A DNA stretch of 64,000 nucleotides from an uncultured Flavobacteriales bacterium (lineage in GTDB: Bacteria; Bacteroidota; Bacteroidia; Flavobacteriales_E; Vicingaceae). Below the pieces are notes generated by a model. That model was not told the origin of the DNA and ran no database searches. It worked only from the letters and a program-made list of their open reading frames with translations. The DNA lies in the NCBI GenBank assembly GCA_905479325.1, contig CAJQLW010000035.1, positions 33,459 to 97,458 of the forward strand, in the 5' to 3' direction. Of this stretch, positions 27,793 to 36,283 are shown one piece after another; position 1 is the stretch's first letter, and each line of letters opens with the position of its first letter. A program made the position numbers and the translations under genes.

Positions 27793-30288
27793 ATGAAAAA
27801 AATTATTGCCATCACATTACTAGCGCTTCCATTGTTCGTTCAAGCTCAATTCAGTTTAAGAGGGAAAGTTTTAAGCGAAAAATCGAACCAACCACTTGTT
27901 GGAGCTAACCTATATTTGGAAGGAGGATTCAATGCAACTTTTACCAATGAAAATGGTGAGTTTAGAATTGGTCGAATCAAAAATCAACAAACAAAAATCA
28001 TTGTCTCGTACATTGGCTATAAGACAGATACCCTAAGTTTTGACCTCAGTAAAAATGACAGTATAACATTGTACCTCAAGCCATTTAGCTATCAATCTGA
28101 TGAAGTAATCGTTTCTAGCACCAGAGTAGCGGGAAACGCACCTGCCACCAAAACCAATGTCTCTAAAGAAGAGCTTGCAAAAAATAACTTAGGCCAAGAT
28201 CTTCCTTATCTTCTTCAGCAAACACCTTCTGTAGTTACAACCTCTGATGGAGGCACTGGGATTGGTTATACCGGAATTCGAATTAGAGGAAGCGACGCAA
28301 GTAGAACAAATGTTACAAATAATGGAGTCCCACTAAACGATCCTGAATCACATGGCGTTTTTTGGGTAAACATGCCAGACTTTGCATCTTCATTAAATTC
28401 AGTTCAAATTCAAAGAGGAGTTGGAACTTCTACCAATGGAGCTGGAGCTTTTGGCGCAACTATTAACTTAGAAACAAAACTATTAAGCACAGAAGCCTAT
28501 GGAGAAATTTCAAATTCAGTCGGCTTTTTAGAAAACAACAACGAGCTTACCAATGTGCAGTATAACAATAGAAAACATACTGTTCAATTTGGCAGTGGGT
28601 TAATTAACAACAAATTTGCTTTTGAAGGCCGACTTTCTAATATTCAATCTGAAGGATATATTGACCGAGCTACAGCCGACCTAAAATCATATTTTCTATC
28701 AGGCACCTACTATGGTGAAAAAACGGTGTTAAAAGCCATTACTTTTGGAGGAAAAGAGGTTACTTACCAATCATGGTTTGGAACGCCACAAGCAAGAGTT
28801 GAAAACGACCGAGAAGGTATGCTGGCCTCCGCAGCCAACAATGGTTTGTCGGAAGCTCAAACCAATAACTTGCTAAACTCAGGCAGAACTTACAATTTTT
28901 ACGAATACGACAACCAAGTTGATAACTACAATCAAGATCACTATCAACTGCATGTTTCGCATGAATTCAGCGAAAAACTTTCGGTGAATGCCGCATTGCA
29001 TTATACCAAAGGATATGGATATTTTGAAGAATTTAGAGAAGGCGAAAGTTTTGGCAGTTACGGGTTGAATAATGTGGTTACGGATTCTGACACCATTGAA
29101 TCAACAGATTTAATTCGCAGAAGGTGGTTGGACAATGATTTTTATGGGATGACTTATTCTATCAACTACGACCCAACTAAAAAATTAAATATCAATCTAG
29201 GTGGTGGAATAAATAATTACGAGGGCGACCATTTTGGGGAAGTTATTTGGGCACAATTTGCATCAAGCAGCTTTCCTAGAGAAAATTACTACGAAAGTAG
29301 TTCTCAAAAACTAGATGCAAATATTTACCTTAAAACCAACTATATTGTAAATGATAAGTTGAGCGTAATGGCCGACTTGCAAGTAAGAAGGATTATTTAC
29401 ACAGCAAAGGGAACCGACAACGATTTAAGGGAAATCGCAATCAATGAAAACTTTACGTTTTTCAATCCTAAAATAGGTGCGAATTATAAAATTGATGCGA
29501 ACTGGAGCACCTATGTTTTTGGAGGGGTAGGTAATCGAGAACCAAATCGTTCAGATTTTATTGACCAGCCGCCTAATACACCCAAAAGAGATGCTAATCA
29601 ATCAGAAAGAATGTACAATTTAGAATTGGGTTCAGAATACAAAACGAGTATCTACAGCCTTTCTGCCAACTTGTATTACATGTATTATTTAGACCAATTG
29701 GTTGCTACAGGGCAATTAAATGATGTAGGTTCTCCGCTAAGACAGAATGTTGACCGAAGTTTTAGAAGAGGAATTGAAATTCAAGCAGGAGTTAAGGTAA
29801 CAAAAGAGTTAACTTGGAATGTAACGGCTACGTTAAGCGAAAATAAAATTGAAAAATACAATGAGCTACTCTATTCGTATGACGAAAACTTTAGTTTAGA
29901 TTCCATCTATTCATTTGAATTAGAAAATACTGATATCGCCTTCTCGCCCAATGTTATTATAACAAGTGAGCTTTCATATCAACCAACAAAAACCATTGAA
30001 CTTGCATTATTAACCAGGTACATTGGTAAGCAATACCTAGACAACACTCAATTTAGAGGCAGAAGCTTAGATGCATATTTGGTAAACGATTTAAGATTTC
30101 AAGCTGTAATTCCTCAAAAATTATTTAAAGAGGTTAAACTACAACTACTTGTGAATAATATATTGAGCGAAGAATACTCTGCCAATGGATACACATACTC
30201 TTATGTATTTGGCGAAAAGGTGACAGAAAATTTTGTTTACCCACAAGCGTTAAGAAATTATATGATAGGAATAAACTTAAAGTTTTAG
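27793..30288 (+). CDS. TonB-dependent receptor under TPP riboswitch control, probable thiamine receptor
   Basis: This 831-residue outer-membrane receptor has a signal peptide (cut near FVQAQ), a CarboxypepD_reg-like domain (about residues 22-105), a plug (about 115-230, with IRIRGSDASRTNVTNNGVPLNDPESHG split over the ligand-gating loops) and a barrel ending MIGINLKF. A TPP riboswitch in the leader strongly suggests that it takes up thiamine or a thiamine precursor or phosphate with TonB energy. The upstream pnuC-like gene could then complete the route across the inner membrane, although a kinase between them argues for nicotinamide riboside. Confidence 0.88.
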   Translation: MKKIIAITLLALPLFVQAQFSLRGKVLSEKSNQPLVGANLYLEGGFNATFTNENGEFRIGRIKNQQTKIIVSYIGYKTDTLSFDLSKNDSITLYLKPFSYQSDEVIVSSTRVAGNAPATKTNVSKEELAKNNLGQDLPYLLQQTPSVVTTSDGGTGIGYTGIRIRGSDASRTNVTNNGVPLNDPESHGVFWVNMPDFASSLNSVQIQRGVGTSTNGAGAFGATINLETKLLSTEAYGEISNSVGFLENNNELTNVQYNNRKHTVQFGSGLINNKFAFEGRLSNIQSEGYIDRATADLKSYFLSGTYYGEKTVLKAITFGGKEVTYQSWFGTPQARVENDREGMLASAANNGLSEAQTNNLLNSGRTYNFYEYDNQVDNYNQDHYQLHVSHEFSEKLSVNAALHYTKGYGYFEEFREGESFGSYGLNNVVTDSDTIESTDLIRRRWLDNDFYGMTYSINYDPTKKLNINLGGGINNYEGDHFGEVIWAQFASSSFPRENYYESSSQKLDANIYLKTNYIVNDKLSVMADLQVRRIIYTAKGTDNDLREIAINENFTFFNPKIGANYKIDANWSTYVFGGVGNREPNRSDFIDQPPNTPKRDANQSERMYNLELGSEYKTSIYSLSANLYYMYYLDQLVATGQLNDVGSPLRQNVDRSFRRGIEIQAGVKVTKELTWNVTATLSENKIEKYNELLYSYDENFSLDSIYSFELENTDIAFSPNVIITSELSYQPTKTIELALLTRYIGKQYLDNTQFRGRSLDAYLVNDLRFQAVIPQKLFKEVKLQLLVNNILSEEYSANGYTYSYVFGEKVTENFVYPQALRNYMIGINLKF

Positions 30289-30314
30289 CAGGCGGAAAGA
30301 GCTTCTTATATTTG
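30283..30314 (+). promoter_or_regulatory. Candidate promoter for the aminopeptidase P gene
   Basis: TATATTTG at 30307-30314 is an exact TAnnTTTG box 21 bases before the ATG. TTTTAG at 30283-30288, inside the end of the receptor gene, lies 18 bases upstream as a weak -33 element. Confidence 0.4.
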
Positions 30315-30335
30315 AGGTTCACTTAATTTAAAAAC

Positions 30336-31625
30336 ATGAAGTATCTTCCTATCAGTTCCAATTTATTTGTAAAAAATAGAGCAAAACTTGCCGAAAGAAT
30401 GATGCCGGGTTCGTTGGCCATATTTAATGCTAACGACATTTTGCCATCAAACGCAGACGGCACCATGGCTTTTCGTCAGAATAATGATTTATTTTATTTG
30501 TCGGGAGTTGATCAAGAAGAGTCGATTTTAGTTTTATTCCCAGATTCACCTGTGGCCAAACACAGAGAAATTCTGTTTTTAAAAGAAACCAACGAGGAAA
30601 TTGCAATTTGGGAAGGTGAAAAACTTACGAAAGAAACTGCCTTGACAACCTCAGGTATAACAACAGTTTATTGGTTGCAAGACTTCCATAAAATTTTAAG
30701 AAGTATTATTTACGAGGCAGAAACCATTTATTTGAACGACAATGAGCACCTACGGGCAGAAACTACTGTTCAAACAAGAGATGACCGTTTCAGAGAGTGG
30801 TGCAAAAAAGAATATCCTCTTCACAACTATGAACGAATTGCTCCAACCATGCACGACTTGAGAGCTGTAAAAGAACCCGAAGAAATTGAATTAATGCAAA
30901 CTGCCTGCAACATTACAGCAAAAGCAGTAAACAGAGCTCTAAAATTCATTAAGCCAGGTGTTATGGAATATGAAATTGAGGCAGAATTAATGCATGAATT
31001 TCTTAGAAATCGATCAAAAGGTTTTGCTTACACTCCAATTATAGCTTCTGGGTTTAGTGCTTGTGTGCTGCACTATATTGAAAACAATCAAGAATGTAAA
31101 GACGGGGATGTAATTTTAATGGACATCGGCGCAGAATATGGAAATTATGCATCCGATTTAACTCGCTCCATTCCGGTTAGCGGGAAATTTTCGCCGCGCC
31201 AAAGGGAAGTTTACGAATCTGTATTGACGGTTTTCAAAAAGGCAAAAGCTATCCTTCGCCCTGGGATTGTAATTGGAGATTACCATGCAAGAGTCGGAGA
31301 GTTTATGACAGAAGAACTACTGAAATTAGGGCTACTAAATCAGCAAGATGTCGACAATCAAAATCATGACTGGCCTGCGTATAAAAAATATTTCATGCAC
31401 GGCACTTCTCATTACATAGGCTTAGATGTTCACGATGTTGGGAATTATTACTCTCCAGTTGAGGCAGGAAGCGTATTCACCATCGAACCCGGAATCTACA
31501 TTCGAGAAGAGAATTTAGGTATTCGTTTAGAAAACGACTTTTTAATTGGCGAGCATGAGACAATTGATTTAATGGCCCACATTCCATTAGAAGCTGATGA
31601 TATTGAAGCGGCAATGAAACACTAA
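30336..31625 (+). CDS. Xaa-Pro aminopeptidase (aminopeptidase P family, M24B)
   Basis: This metallopeptidase removes an N-terminal residue before proline. The 429-residue protein has an aminopeptidase-P N-terminal domain (about residues 1-140) and a pita-bread domain with all five metal ligands visible: Asp in MDIGAEYGNYASDLTRS (both Asp), His in HGTSHYIGLDVHDVG, Glu in TIEPGIYI and Glu in IRLENDFL. No signal peptide, so cytoplasmic. An alpha/beta hydrolase gene follows 3 bases after the stop and is probably co-transcribed. Confidence 0.94.
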   Translation: MKYLPISSNLFVKNRAKLAERMMPGSLAIFNANDILPSNADGTMAFRQNNDLFYLSGVDQEESILVLFPDSPVAKHREILFLKETNEEIAIWEGEKLTKETALTTSGITTVYWLQDFHKILRSIIYEAETIYLNDNEHLRAETTVQTRDDRFREWCKKEYPLHNYERIAPTMHDLRAVKEPEEIELMQTACNITAKAVNRALKFIKPGVMEYEIEAELMHEFLRNRSKGFAYTPIIASGFSACVLHYIENNQECKDGDVILMDIGAEYGNYASDLTRSIPVSGKFSPRQREVYESVLTVFKKAKAILRPGIVIGDYHARVGEFMTEELLKLGLLNQQDVDNQNHDWPAYKKYFMHGTSHYIGLDVHDVGNYYSPVEAGSVFTIEPGIYIREENLGIRLENDFLIGEHETIDLMAHIPLEADDIEAAMKH

Positions 31626-31628
31626 AAA

Positions 31629-32414
31629 ATGCTTGGCTCTTTTGAATTTCGTGGTGCAAAAATAGCTTATTCCACAAAAGGCAAAGGACGAACGATATTA
31701 CTGATTCACGGATTTTTAGGAGCTAAAGAAATTTGGAAAGATTTCGAAAGCCGATTAGCCAGAAACTTCAAAGTAATTAGTATCGACCTGCCTGGGCATG
31801 GCAAATCGCATTGCATAGGTTATGTTCATAACATGGAGCTTTTAGCCGATTGTTGCAAACATCTTCTAACGCATTTATCTGTTCGCAAAGCAATTGTTGT
31901 GGGGCATTCTCTTGGTGGTTATGTTGGGCTTGCCTTTGGAGAAAAATTTCCAGATTCAGTATTGGGTTTAATGCTTGTCAATTCAACAGCCAAAGGAGAT
32001 TCTGAAGAAAGAAAAAAATCACGCAACCAGCTAATTAAATTGGTCAAAAAAGACAGGCAAAAACTACTGGATGTTTTAGTTCCGAGTTTTTTTAGTTTAC
32101 AAACTAGAAAAACGAAATGGCAAATAAATAGCTATCTAAAAATGGCCAATAATTGCACCGAACAAGGAATTATTGCTACAGCTGAAGGCATGAAGATAAG
32201 AAAAGAACGAGAAATTGTATTGAAGTTTGCTCCCTACCCCTATCGTTATATTATTGGTGCACAAGATTCTATTTTAAACCCTAACCAATTAATTAAAGAA
32301 ACAGAGATTGGACAATTTGGAACATACACTTTATTGGATGATGCTAGTCACATGAGTCTTTTAGAGAGTAAGGAACAAGTTTTTAAGGAAATAAAATTGT
32401 TTTCAAAACGCTAA
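31629..32414 (+). CDS. Alpha/beta hydrolase
   Basis: This 261-residue cytoplasmic hydrolase has the classical triad: nucleophilic Ser in VVGHSLGGYVGL (near residue 95), a probable Asp in IIGAQDSIL (near 217) and His in DDASHMSLLES (near 238). The oxyanion segment is LIHGFLGAKEIW. The sequence resembles the MhpC/BioH-like group acting on small esters or C-C bonds; no substrate can be named. It follows the aminopeptidase gene by 3 bases. Confidence 0.85.
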   Translation: MLGSFEFRGAKIAYSTKGKGRTILLIHGFLGAKEIWKDFESRLARNFKVISIDLPGHGKSHCIGYVHNMELLADCCKHLLTHLSVRKAIVVGHSLGGYVGLAFGEKFPDSVLGLMLVNSTAKGDSEERKKSRNQLIKLVKKDRQKLLDVLVPSFFSLQTRKTKWQINSYLKMANNCTEQGIIATAEGMKIRKEREIVLKFAPYPYRYIIGAQDSILNPNQLIKETEIGQFGTYTLLDDASHMSLLESKEQVFKEIKLFSKR

Positions 32415-32463
32415 TGAAAACTTAAACGTTTGGTTAATTATTTTTTAAACTAAAAAAGAGGAT

Positions 32464-32477
32464 AAACGTTAAGTTTG
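32464..32477 (+). repeat. 14-base direct repeat, copy before ispG
   Basis: AAACGTTAAGTTTG occurs here and again at 34424-34437, where it forms the core of the terminator after ispG. Each copy can fold as AAAC/GTTT. The last eight bases, TAAGTTTG, also match the TAnnTTTG -7 box and could be the ispG promoter, 11 bases before the ATG. Confidence 0.5.
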
Positions 32478-32488
32478 TAAAAAAACCC

Positions 32489-34414
32489 ATGGCCAATTTC
32501 TGCGAGTCAATTCATTCATTTAAACGGAATCCAACTAGAGAAGTAACTATTGGAAACAAGGTGATTGGTGGCAACCAACCTATTCTTATTCAGTCAATGA
32601 CTACAACTGACACCATGGATACAGAGGGAACCATTAACCAATCTATAAGAATGATTGAAGCGGGTTGCGAAATGGTTAGAATTACCGCTCCAAGTAAAAA
32701 AGAGGCTGAAAATTTACAGGCAATTAAAGATGGTTTGCGAGATAAAGGCTATGATACGCCACTCGTTGCGGACATTCACTTTACACCAAATGCAGCAGAA
32801 ATTGCTGCTAGAATTGTGGAGAAGGTTCGGGTGAACCCTGGAAATTATGCAGACAAGAAAAAGTTTGAAGAAATAGACTATACCGACGATAGCTATAAGG
32901 CCGAATTAAAGAGAATTGAACAGAAATTTACCCCTCTCGTTTTGCTGTGTAAAGAACACCAAGTTGCGATGAGAATAGGGACCAACCATGGTTCACTATC
33001 AGATCGAATATTAAGCCGATATGGGGACACTCCGCTTGGCATGGTGGAGTCTGCAATGGAATTTCTTAGAATTTGCATTAAGCATGATTTTCACAACATT
33101 GTGCTATCAATGAAAGCCAGTAATACCTTAGTTATGGTACAAGCTTACCGGCTACTTGTGAAAACCATGAAAGAAAACGGAATGGGTTACCCCTTGCACT
33201 TAGGAGTAACTGAAGCTGGTGATGGTGAAGATGGAAGAATAAAATCAGCAGTTGGGATTGGCACCTTGTTGCAAGATGGCTTGGGCGATACAATTCGAGT
33301 ATCATTAACCGAAGAGCCTGAATTTGAAATACCAGTCGCTGAAAAGTTGGTGGAAGCTTTCAAGAACCTAAGTAACCACGAGAAAATAGCGGAGATTGAG
33401 ACTATTCCAATCGATTTTTTTGAATACACAAAAAGAGAATCAAACAAAATAGCAAATATTGGCCAAAGCAATGTGCCAGTGGTAGTTGGTGACTTGAGCG
33501 AAGCAGAAACATTGAAGCAAAGCCATTTCTTCCCTTTTGGTTACAATTACTCTGTGCCGTTGGATAAGTGGAACATTGCTGACCAAGCGGTAGATTACAT
33601 TTACATTGGCTCAAATTCTTGTGAGTTTGAAATTCCCGGCACATTAGGTTTAATACAAAATGCCGCGGAATGGGAAAATAAAGAACGACACTACCCTCTT
33701 TTTAAAGGCGATCAGATTGAAGAAGTTACTAACACCACCGCTAAGCTGGCATTTTTAAGCATTGATTCAAAAGAGTTGATTAACAATAAACCTCTCATCG
33801 CAAAAATTGCAGGCTTAACAAATGTTGTTTTGGTTTTAACTTCAACAAACCTTAGCGCTATGGTTGAATTGCGCAGAGCAATGATGGAGTTAATGAATCA
33901 GCAAATAGCACTTCCAGTTATATTTAAAAGAACCTATAGTTCGTTAGATTCTGAAAGCTTCCAACTGAAAAGTTCAGCAGAGCTAGGGGCTTTATTTATT
34001 GACGGTTTGGGTGATGGTCTTTGGATTGATGCTCCAAATTGTGGCGGCAATAAACTGATTACTTCTACCTCGTTCGGAATTTTACAGGCTACGAGAACTA
34101 GAATTTCCAAAACAGAATACATCTCGTGCCCCTCTTGTGGAAGAACATTGTTTGATTTACAAGAAACAACAGCAAAAATTAGAGCCGTCACTTCTCACCT
34201 CAAAGGTGTAAAAATTGGCATTATGGGCTGTATTGTAAATGGCCCAGGAGAAATGGCAGATGCTGACTATGGTTATGTTGGAACTGGTCCCGGAAAAATT
34301 ACATTATATAAAGAGAAAGAGGTAGTTCAGAAAAATGTTCCCGAAGATCAAGCGGTCAATGCCTTGATTAACCTTATTAAAGAACATGGCGATTGGGTAG
34401 AAGCTAAAGCATAA
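32489..34414 (+). CDS. ispG: 4-hydroxy-3-methylbut-2-enyl-diphosphate synthase, long form
   Basis: IspG (GcpE) makes HMBPP from MEcPP in the MEP isoprenoid pathway using a 4Fe-4S cluster. The 641-residue protein is far longer than the roughly 370 residues of the E. coli enzyme. The extra domain (about residues 285-530) is the insert known from plant, chlamydial and Bacteroidota enzymes. The N-terminal TIM barrel is clear (GGNQPILIQSMTTTDT, LVADIHFTPNAAEIA, MRIGTNHGSLSDR). Cluster cysteines are in SCPSCGRTLF and MGCIVNGPGE. A strong terminator follows. Confidence 0.95.
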   Translation: MANFCESIHSFKRNPTREVTIGNKVIGGNQPILIQSMTTTDTMDTEGTINQSIRMIEAGCEMVRITAPSKKEAENLQAIKDGLRDKGYDTPLVADIHFTPNAAEIAARIVEKVRVNPGNYADKKKFEEIDYTDDSYKAELKRIEQKFTPLVLLCKEHQVAMRIGTNHGSLSDRILSRYGDTPLGMVESAMEFLRICIKHDFHNIVLSMKASNTLVMVQAYRLLVKTMKENGMGYPLHLGVTEAGDGEDGRIKSAVGIGTLLQDGLGDTIRVSLTEEPEFEIPVAEKLVEAFKNLSNHEKIAEIETIPIDFFEYTKRESNKIANIGQSNVPVVVGDLSEAETLKQSHFFPFGYNYSVPLDKWNIADQAVDYIYIGSNSCEFEIPGTLGLIQNAAEWENKERHYPLFKGDQIEEVTNTTAKLAFLSIDSKELINNKPLIAKIAGLTNVVLVLTSTNLSAMVELRRAMMELMNQQIALPVIFKRTYSSLDSESFQLKSSAELGALFIDGLGDGLWIDAPNCGGNKLITSTSFGILQATRTRISKTEYISCPSCGRTLFDLQETTAKIRAVTSHLKGVKIGIMGCIVNGPGEMADADYGYVGTGPGKITLYKEKEVVQKNVPEDQAVNALINLIKEHGDWVEAKA

Positions 34415-34415
34415 A

Positions 34416-34444
34416 AAAAGGCCAAACGTTAAGTTTGGCCTTTT
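34416..34444. terminator. Bidirectional terminator after ispG
   Basis: AAAAGGCCAAAC (34416-34427) pairs perfectly with GTTTGGCCTTTT (34433-34444) around the loop GTTAA. It serves ispG and the convergent solute-binding protein gene. The centre contains the 14-base repeat also found before ispG. Confidence 0.88.
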
Positions 34445-34463
34445 CAATTTTTCTTCTTGTTAA

Positions 34464-35315
34464 CTAATCTAATTCTACTTTATTAATAATTTCAAACGTC
34501 AAGTGCTTCTCTAAAATGTTGTGGTACTCTTTTGTTGATGTAAACCCAAAACCGCTTTCAAAAAATTCATTAATAACCACTTCCCAATCAGATGTTTGTG
34601 GCAATACAAACCCAAAATATTCATTGGTTTTATTCGCAATAGAATGCATTTTGATGTAATGATCTGGGTTGGCTTTTAGGTATTTCCAGAAAGATATTGC
34701 ATCTACATAGCCGTAATATTTTGCACTTTCCTTTATTTTCATAGGAATTTCCATAGCTTCTTTAACGTAAACGTAATCGCGAATAGTTCCTTGTTTTTTA
34801 TACATTTCGTCAAGGTAAGATTGGTGAATACTACCTTTTATAGTGACGGGAGCAAGACTGAGAACTTCGTTTTTTAAGTCCTCTTCATTTCGCGCAGTTG
34901 GCACTGAACCATCTGTAACCAATACTGCTACGTTTTTTAAATACGGAGCAGAAAATTTGACCTCTTTTGATCTCAAATCAGTAATGGTTACCGAGCCTAG
35001 ACCAATTGTATTTACCGGAGATGCTTGAATTTCACCATAAAACACATTAAACTCGTTGTAAGGAATAAACTTCAATTTTAATTTAATTCCCTTTTCTGTT
35101 TCCAGCCACTTCACAAAAGACTTCATGATGTCTACCTCTAAGCCAACTAAGTCGCCTTTGGCATCCTTATATGCATATGGTTCATTTTCAAAATATAACA
35201 CATTCATTTCAGACTTAGCCTCTACTTTAGCCTGTTCAAAACTTTGAGCAGAAACTCCCGAAAAAAGAAGCGTTAAAGCTAAACTGAAAGCAAGTCTTAT
35301 AATATTATAATTCAT
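34464..35315 (-). CDS. Periplasmic solute-binding protein, family 3, without a transporter
   Basis: This 283-residue exported protein has a signal peptide (cut near GVSAQ; no lipobox). It then shows the family 3 amino-acid-binding pattern: VLYFENEPYAYKDAKGDLVGLEVDIMKSF, ITDLRSKEVKFSAPYLKNVAVLV and VTIKGSIHQSYLDE. Such proteins normally deliver polar amino acids to an ABC permease or act as sensor domains. No permease, ATPase or sensor kinase gene adjoins it and it has its own promoter, so it may be a lone scavenger or sensor. The ligand is unknown. Confidence 0.82.
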   Translation of the reverse strand: MNYNIIRLAFSLALTLLFSGVSAQSFEQAKVEAKSEMNVLYFENEPYAYKDAKGDLVGLEVDIMKSFVKWLETEKGIKLKLKFIPYNEFNVFYGEIQASPVNTIGLGSVTITDLRSKEVKFSAPYLKNVAVLVTDGSVPTARNEEDLKNEVLSLAPVTIKGSIHQSYLDEMYKKQGTIRDYVYVKEAMEIPMKIKESAKYYGYVDAISFWKYLKANPDHYIKMHSIANKTNEYFGFVLPQTSDWEVVINEFFESGFGFTSTKEYHNILEKHLTFEIINKVELD

Positions 35316-35330
35316 AATCTTAATTTTTTA

Positions 35331-35364
35331 CAAAAGTAATTGATTAATTCGCATCAACTACAAA
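35331..35364 (-). promoter_or_regulatory. Promoter of the solute-binding protein gene
   Basis: On the minus strand TTTG (35364-35361) is followed after 22 bases by TACTTTTG (35338-35331), an exact Bacteroidota promoter match, 15 bases before the ATG. Confidence 0.55.
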
Positions 35365-35428
35365 TTATTGGTTGAGCAACAAAAAGTTTGTTATAATTCC
35401 TTTATCTTTAATCCAAATTATATCAGCC

Positions 35429-36283
35429 ATGAAAAAATCTTTGTTCTACTGTCTTCCATTTTGCATGTTATTTTTTGTTGCATGTAATCAAGATAAAATT
35501 GATAACCTAAATAAAGAAAAATCTGAACTCACACAGATGAATCAATCTCAAGAAGAGTCAATTGAAGACATGTTAGGGTCGTTCAATAAAATTCAAGAGA
35601 ATTTGAATGAAATAAAAAAGCGGCAAGGAATTATTAGAGTTGAAACTAACGGAGAGAATGAGGGAAATATCGCTGACAATATTAGCTCCGACATTGAAAC
35701 CATTAGTCAGTTAATGATGGAAAATGAAAAAATGATTGCTTCGCTAAATGGTAAGTTGAGAAACTCAAATATTAAAATGGCGCAATTCGAAAAGCTGATT
35801 AAAAATTTGAATGCCAGAGTTGAAGATAAAAATCAAGAGATTGCGAGCTTAAACCAACAACTCACTGAGAAGAAAATTCTTATTGGGCAGCTGTACTTCA
35901 AGAATGATTCTTTGAAATATGAGAAACAGGTAACAGAAAAGAAACTTGAGAATACAATCGATGCAATGAATGAAGTCTATTTTGCTTATGGAACATTTAA
36001 AGAATTGAAAGAGAAAAATGTACTTACAAAAGAAGGTGGCTTTTTAGGCATTGGTCAAAACAAGGAACTAAAAGACAACTTCAATCAAGAGTATTTTTCT
36101 AAAGTTGACAAACGAAAGCAAACATCGTTTTTATTGTATGCTAAAAAAGCAAAGTTAATTACTACACACCCCACCGATTCTTACGAAATTATGGGCTCAA
36201 ACGGCGCTGCCGACAGCTTAGTTATAAAAGATATTGATGCTTTTTGGAACGCAAGTAAATACCTTGTTATAGTCGTTGATTAA
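35429..36283 (+). CDS. Coiled-coil lipoprotein of unknown function
   Basis: This 284-residue protein starts MKKSLFYCLPF with a lipobox FVAC and lipidated Cys at residue 19. This makes the ATG at 35429 the right start, although the frame is open 57 bases further upstream. Residues about 25-190 are charged heptads typical of a long coiled-coil. The C-terminal 90 residues are more globular (FAYGTFKELKEKNVL, FLGIGQNKELKDNF, IKDIDAFWNASKYLVIVVD). It probably stands on the outer-membrane inner face or the cell surface. The stop abuts the end of the convergent amidohydrolase gene. Confidence 0.75.
   Translation: MKKSLFYCLPFCMLFFVACNQDKIDNLNKEKSELTQMNQSQEESIEDMLGSFNKIQENLNEIKKRQGIIRVETNGENEGNIADNISSDIETISQLMMENEKMIASLNGKLRNSNIKMAQFEKLIKNLNARVEDKNQEIASLNQQLTEKKILIGQLYFKNDSLKYEKQVTEKKLENTIDAMNEVYFAYGTFKELKEKNVLTKEGGFLGIGQNKELKDNFNQEYFSKVDKRKQTSFLLYAKKAKLITTHPTDSYEIMGSNGAADSLVIKDIDAFWNASKYLVIVVD

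Noticed and set aside
35372..35428. Upstream start for the coiled-coil lipoprotein
   Set aside because: The lipobox is at the right distance only from the ATG at 35429.
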